Assembly: GCA_020284085.1 (NCBI GenBank)
Contig: JACEVL010000144.1
Location: forward strand, 820,001-884,000
DNA: 64,000 nucleotides
Reading direction: 5' to 3'
Source of the DNA: Aporrectodea caliginosa
Taxonomy: Eukaryota > Annelida > Clitellata > Crassiclitellata > Lumbricidae
Within the stretch, counting starts at the first letter, position 1. Each line of letters begins with the position of its first letter. The position numbers were made by a program, and so were the translations under genes. Below, piece after piece: positions 63,520 to 64,000 of this stretch. The notes below the pieces were generated by a model. The model saw only the letters and a list, made by a program, of their open reading frames with translations. It ran no database searches and had not been told where the DNA came from.

Positions 63520-64000
63520 AAACCAGTAATAGATAAGTATATTTACTTATTTTTATGCTATTCAAATGTGTACAAGCAATAATAATTATTGCAACATGAG
63601 TTGAAGGAATGAAAATAGAATTTCAACCATATTGTTTGCCTAACATTGGAGTTGTATTATAGACTACCTATGTTAAAAGTGACCCTAAGCTTTATTGTGA
63701 CACTTGCTCGGTTCCACGAGTCGTGGCCATGTTTCTATGAACATAAAACCGTAATAAATAGGCTACTTACAGTATTTCGACACTCCTCTGACACTAAGCA
63801 GCGCTCGTGAAAAGCTTGTGACCTGCGCTTTGCTTTTAGATAACGCTCTAGCGATGTCGATATTATAACAGATTACGAGAAGTTGAGAACGATTAATTCT
63901 TATCTACACACAAGTAAAGACCTTAGAGTTGTGGATACGTTTCTTTGAACATAAAACACTGATAGATACTTACAGGGGAGGGGGATAGTATAATGGATAA
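63505..64000 (-). repeat. Tandem partial triplication of the TRIM 5' boundary
   Basis: The intron end/start-codon segment of the TRIM gene occurs three times. Functional: ATGTTCAGAAAAACTATGG at 63519-63501. Copy 2: ATGTTCATAGAAACATGGCC near 63745-63726, with ATG and a short frame MATTRGTEQVSQ then stop. Copy 3: ATGTTCAAAGAAACGTATCC near 63951-63932, start codon lost. Spacing is about 226 and 206 bp. Copies 2 and 3 each keep a donor-like GTAAGTA upstream (63771, 63973). Confidence 0.7.

Overview
The window looks like nuclear DNA from an invertebrate metazoan, probably marine. It has split genes with short exons and GT-AG introns, very high tRNA-derived SINE and LINE density, hAT-like and Harbinger-like MITEs, and exceptionally long di-, tri- and tetranucleotide microsatellites. 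I cannot fix the phylum from sequence alone. Most long reading frames are simple-sequence artefacts, so the real genes were found by splice sites, phase and family motifs.

Region by region. 1-33,250 holds no gene I can support. It is a mosaic of LINE 3' tails, four kinds of tRNA-derived SINE, a long interspersed repeat in three copies (about 2.6-3.6, 8.2-11.1 and 15.8-17.3 kb), a second composite repeat in three copies (about 12.6-14.7, 18.5-21.9 and 26.1-29.0 kb), three hAT-like MITEs with perfect 8-bp target duplications, and microsatellites. 33,255-47,760 (+) holds the 3' part of an orphan class C GPCR of the GPR158/GPR179 type: four phase-compatible exons cover TM2-TM7, and a last exon carries a coiled coil and stop. 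Its introns hold huge GATA and GGAT arrays, LINE fragments and MITEs. 50,663-52,434 (-) holds a small gene whose middle exon encodes a WWE domain (ADP-ribose-type reader fold). 52,950-59,913 is a transposon cluster: an intact 999-codon ORF with reverse transcriptase, zinc knuckle and restriction-like endonuclease motifs (R2/R4-like order) lies between (TAA)n tracts, followed by a decayed relative also bordered by (TAA)n. Two ~875-bp direct repeats bracket the whole. 60,122-63,504 (-) is a TRIM gene (RING, two B-boxes, coiled coil). A phase-matched second exon would give it a tail of seven ~26-residue repeats. Its 5' end is partly triplicated upstream, up to the window edge.

The three host genes show no evident shared pathway, although the TRIM E3 ligase and the WWE protein both belong to families used in ubiquitin/ADP-ribose signalling. 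The most notable items are the REL-endonuclease retroelement in (TAA)n, the ~875-bp direct repeats with 18-bp inverted ends, the TRIM repeat tail, the triplicated TRIM start, and MITE insertions dated by paralogous empty sites inside the same window.
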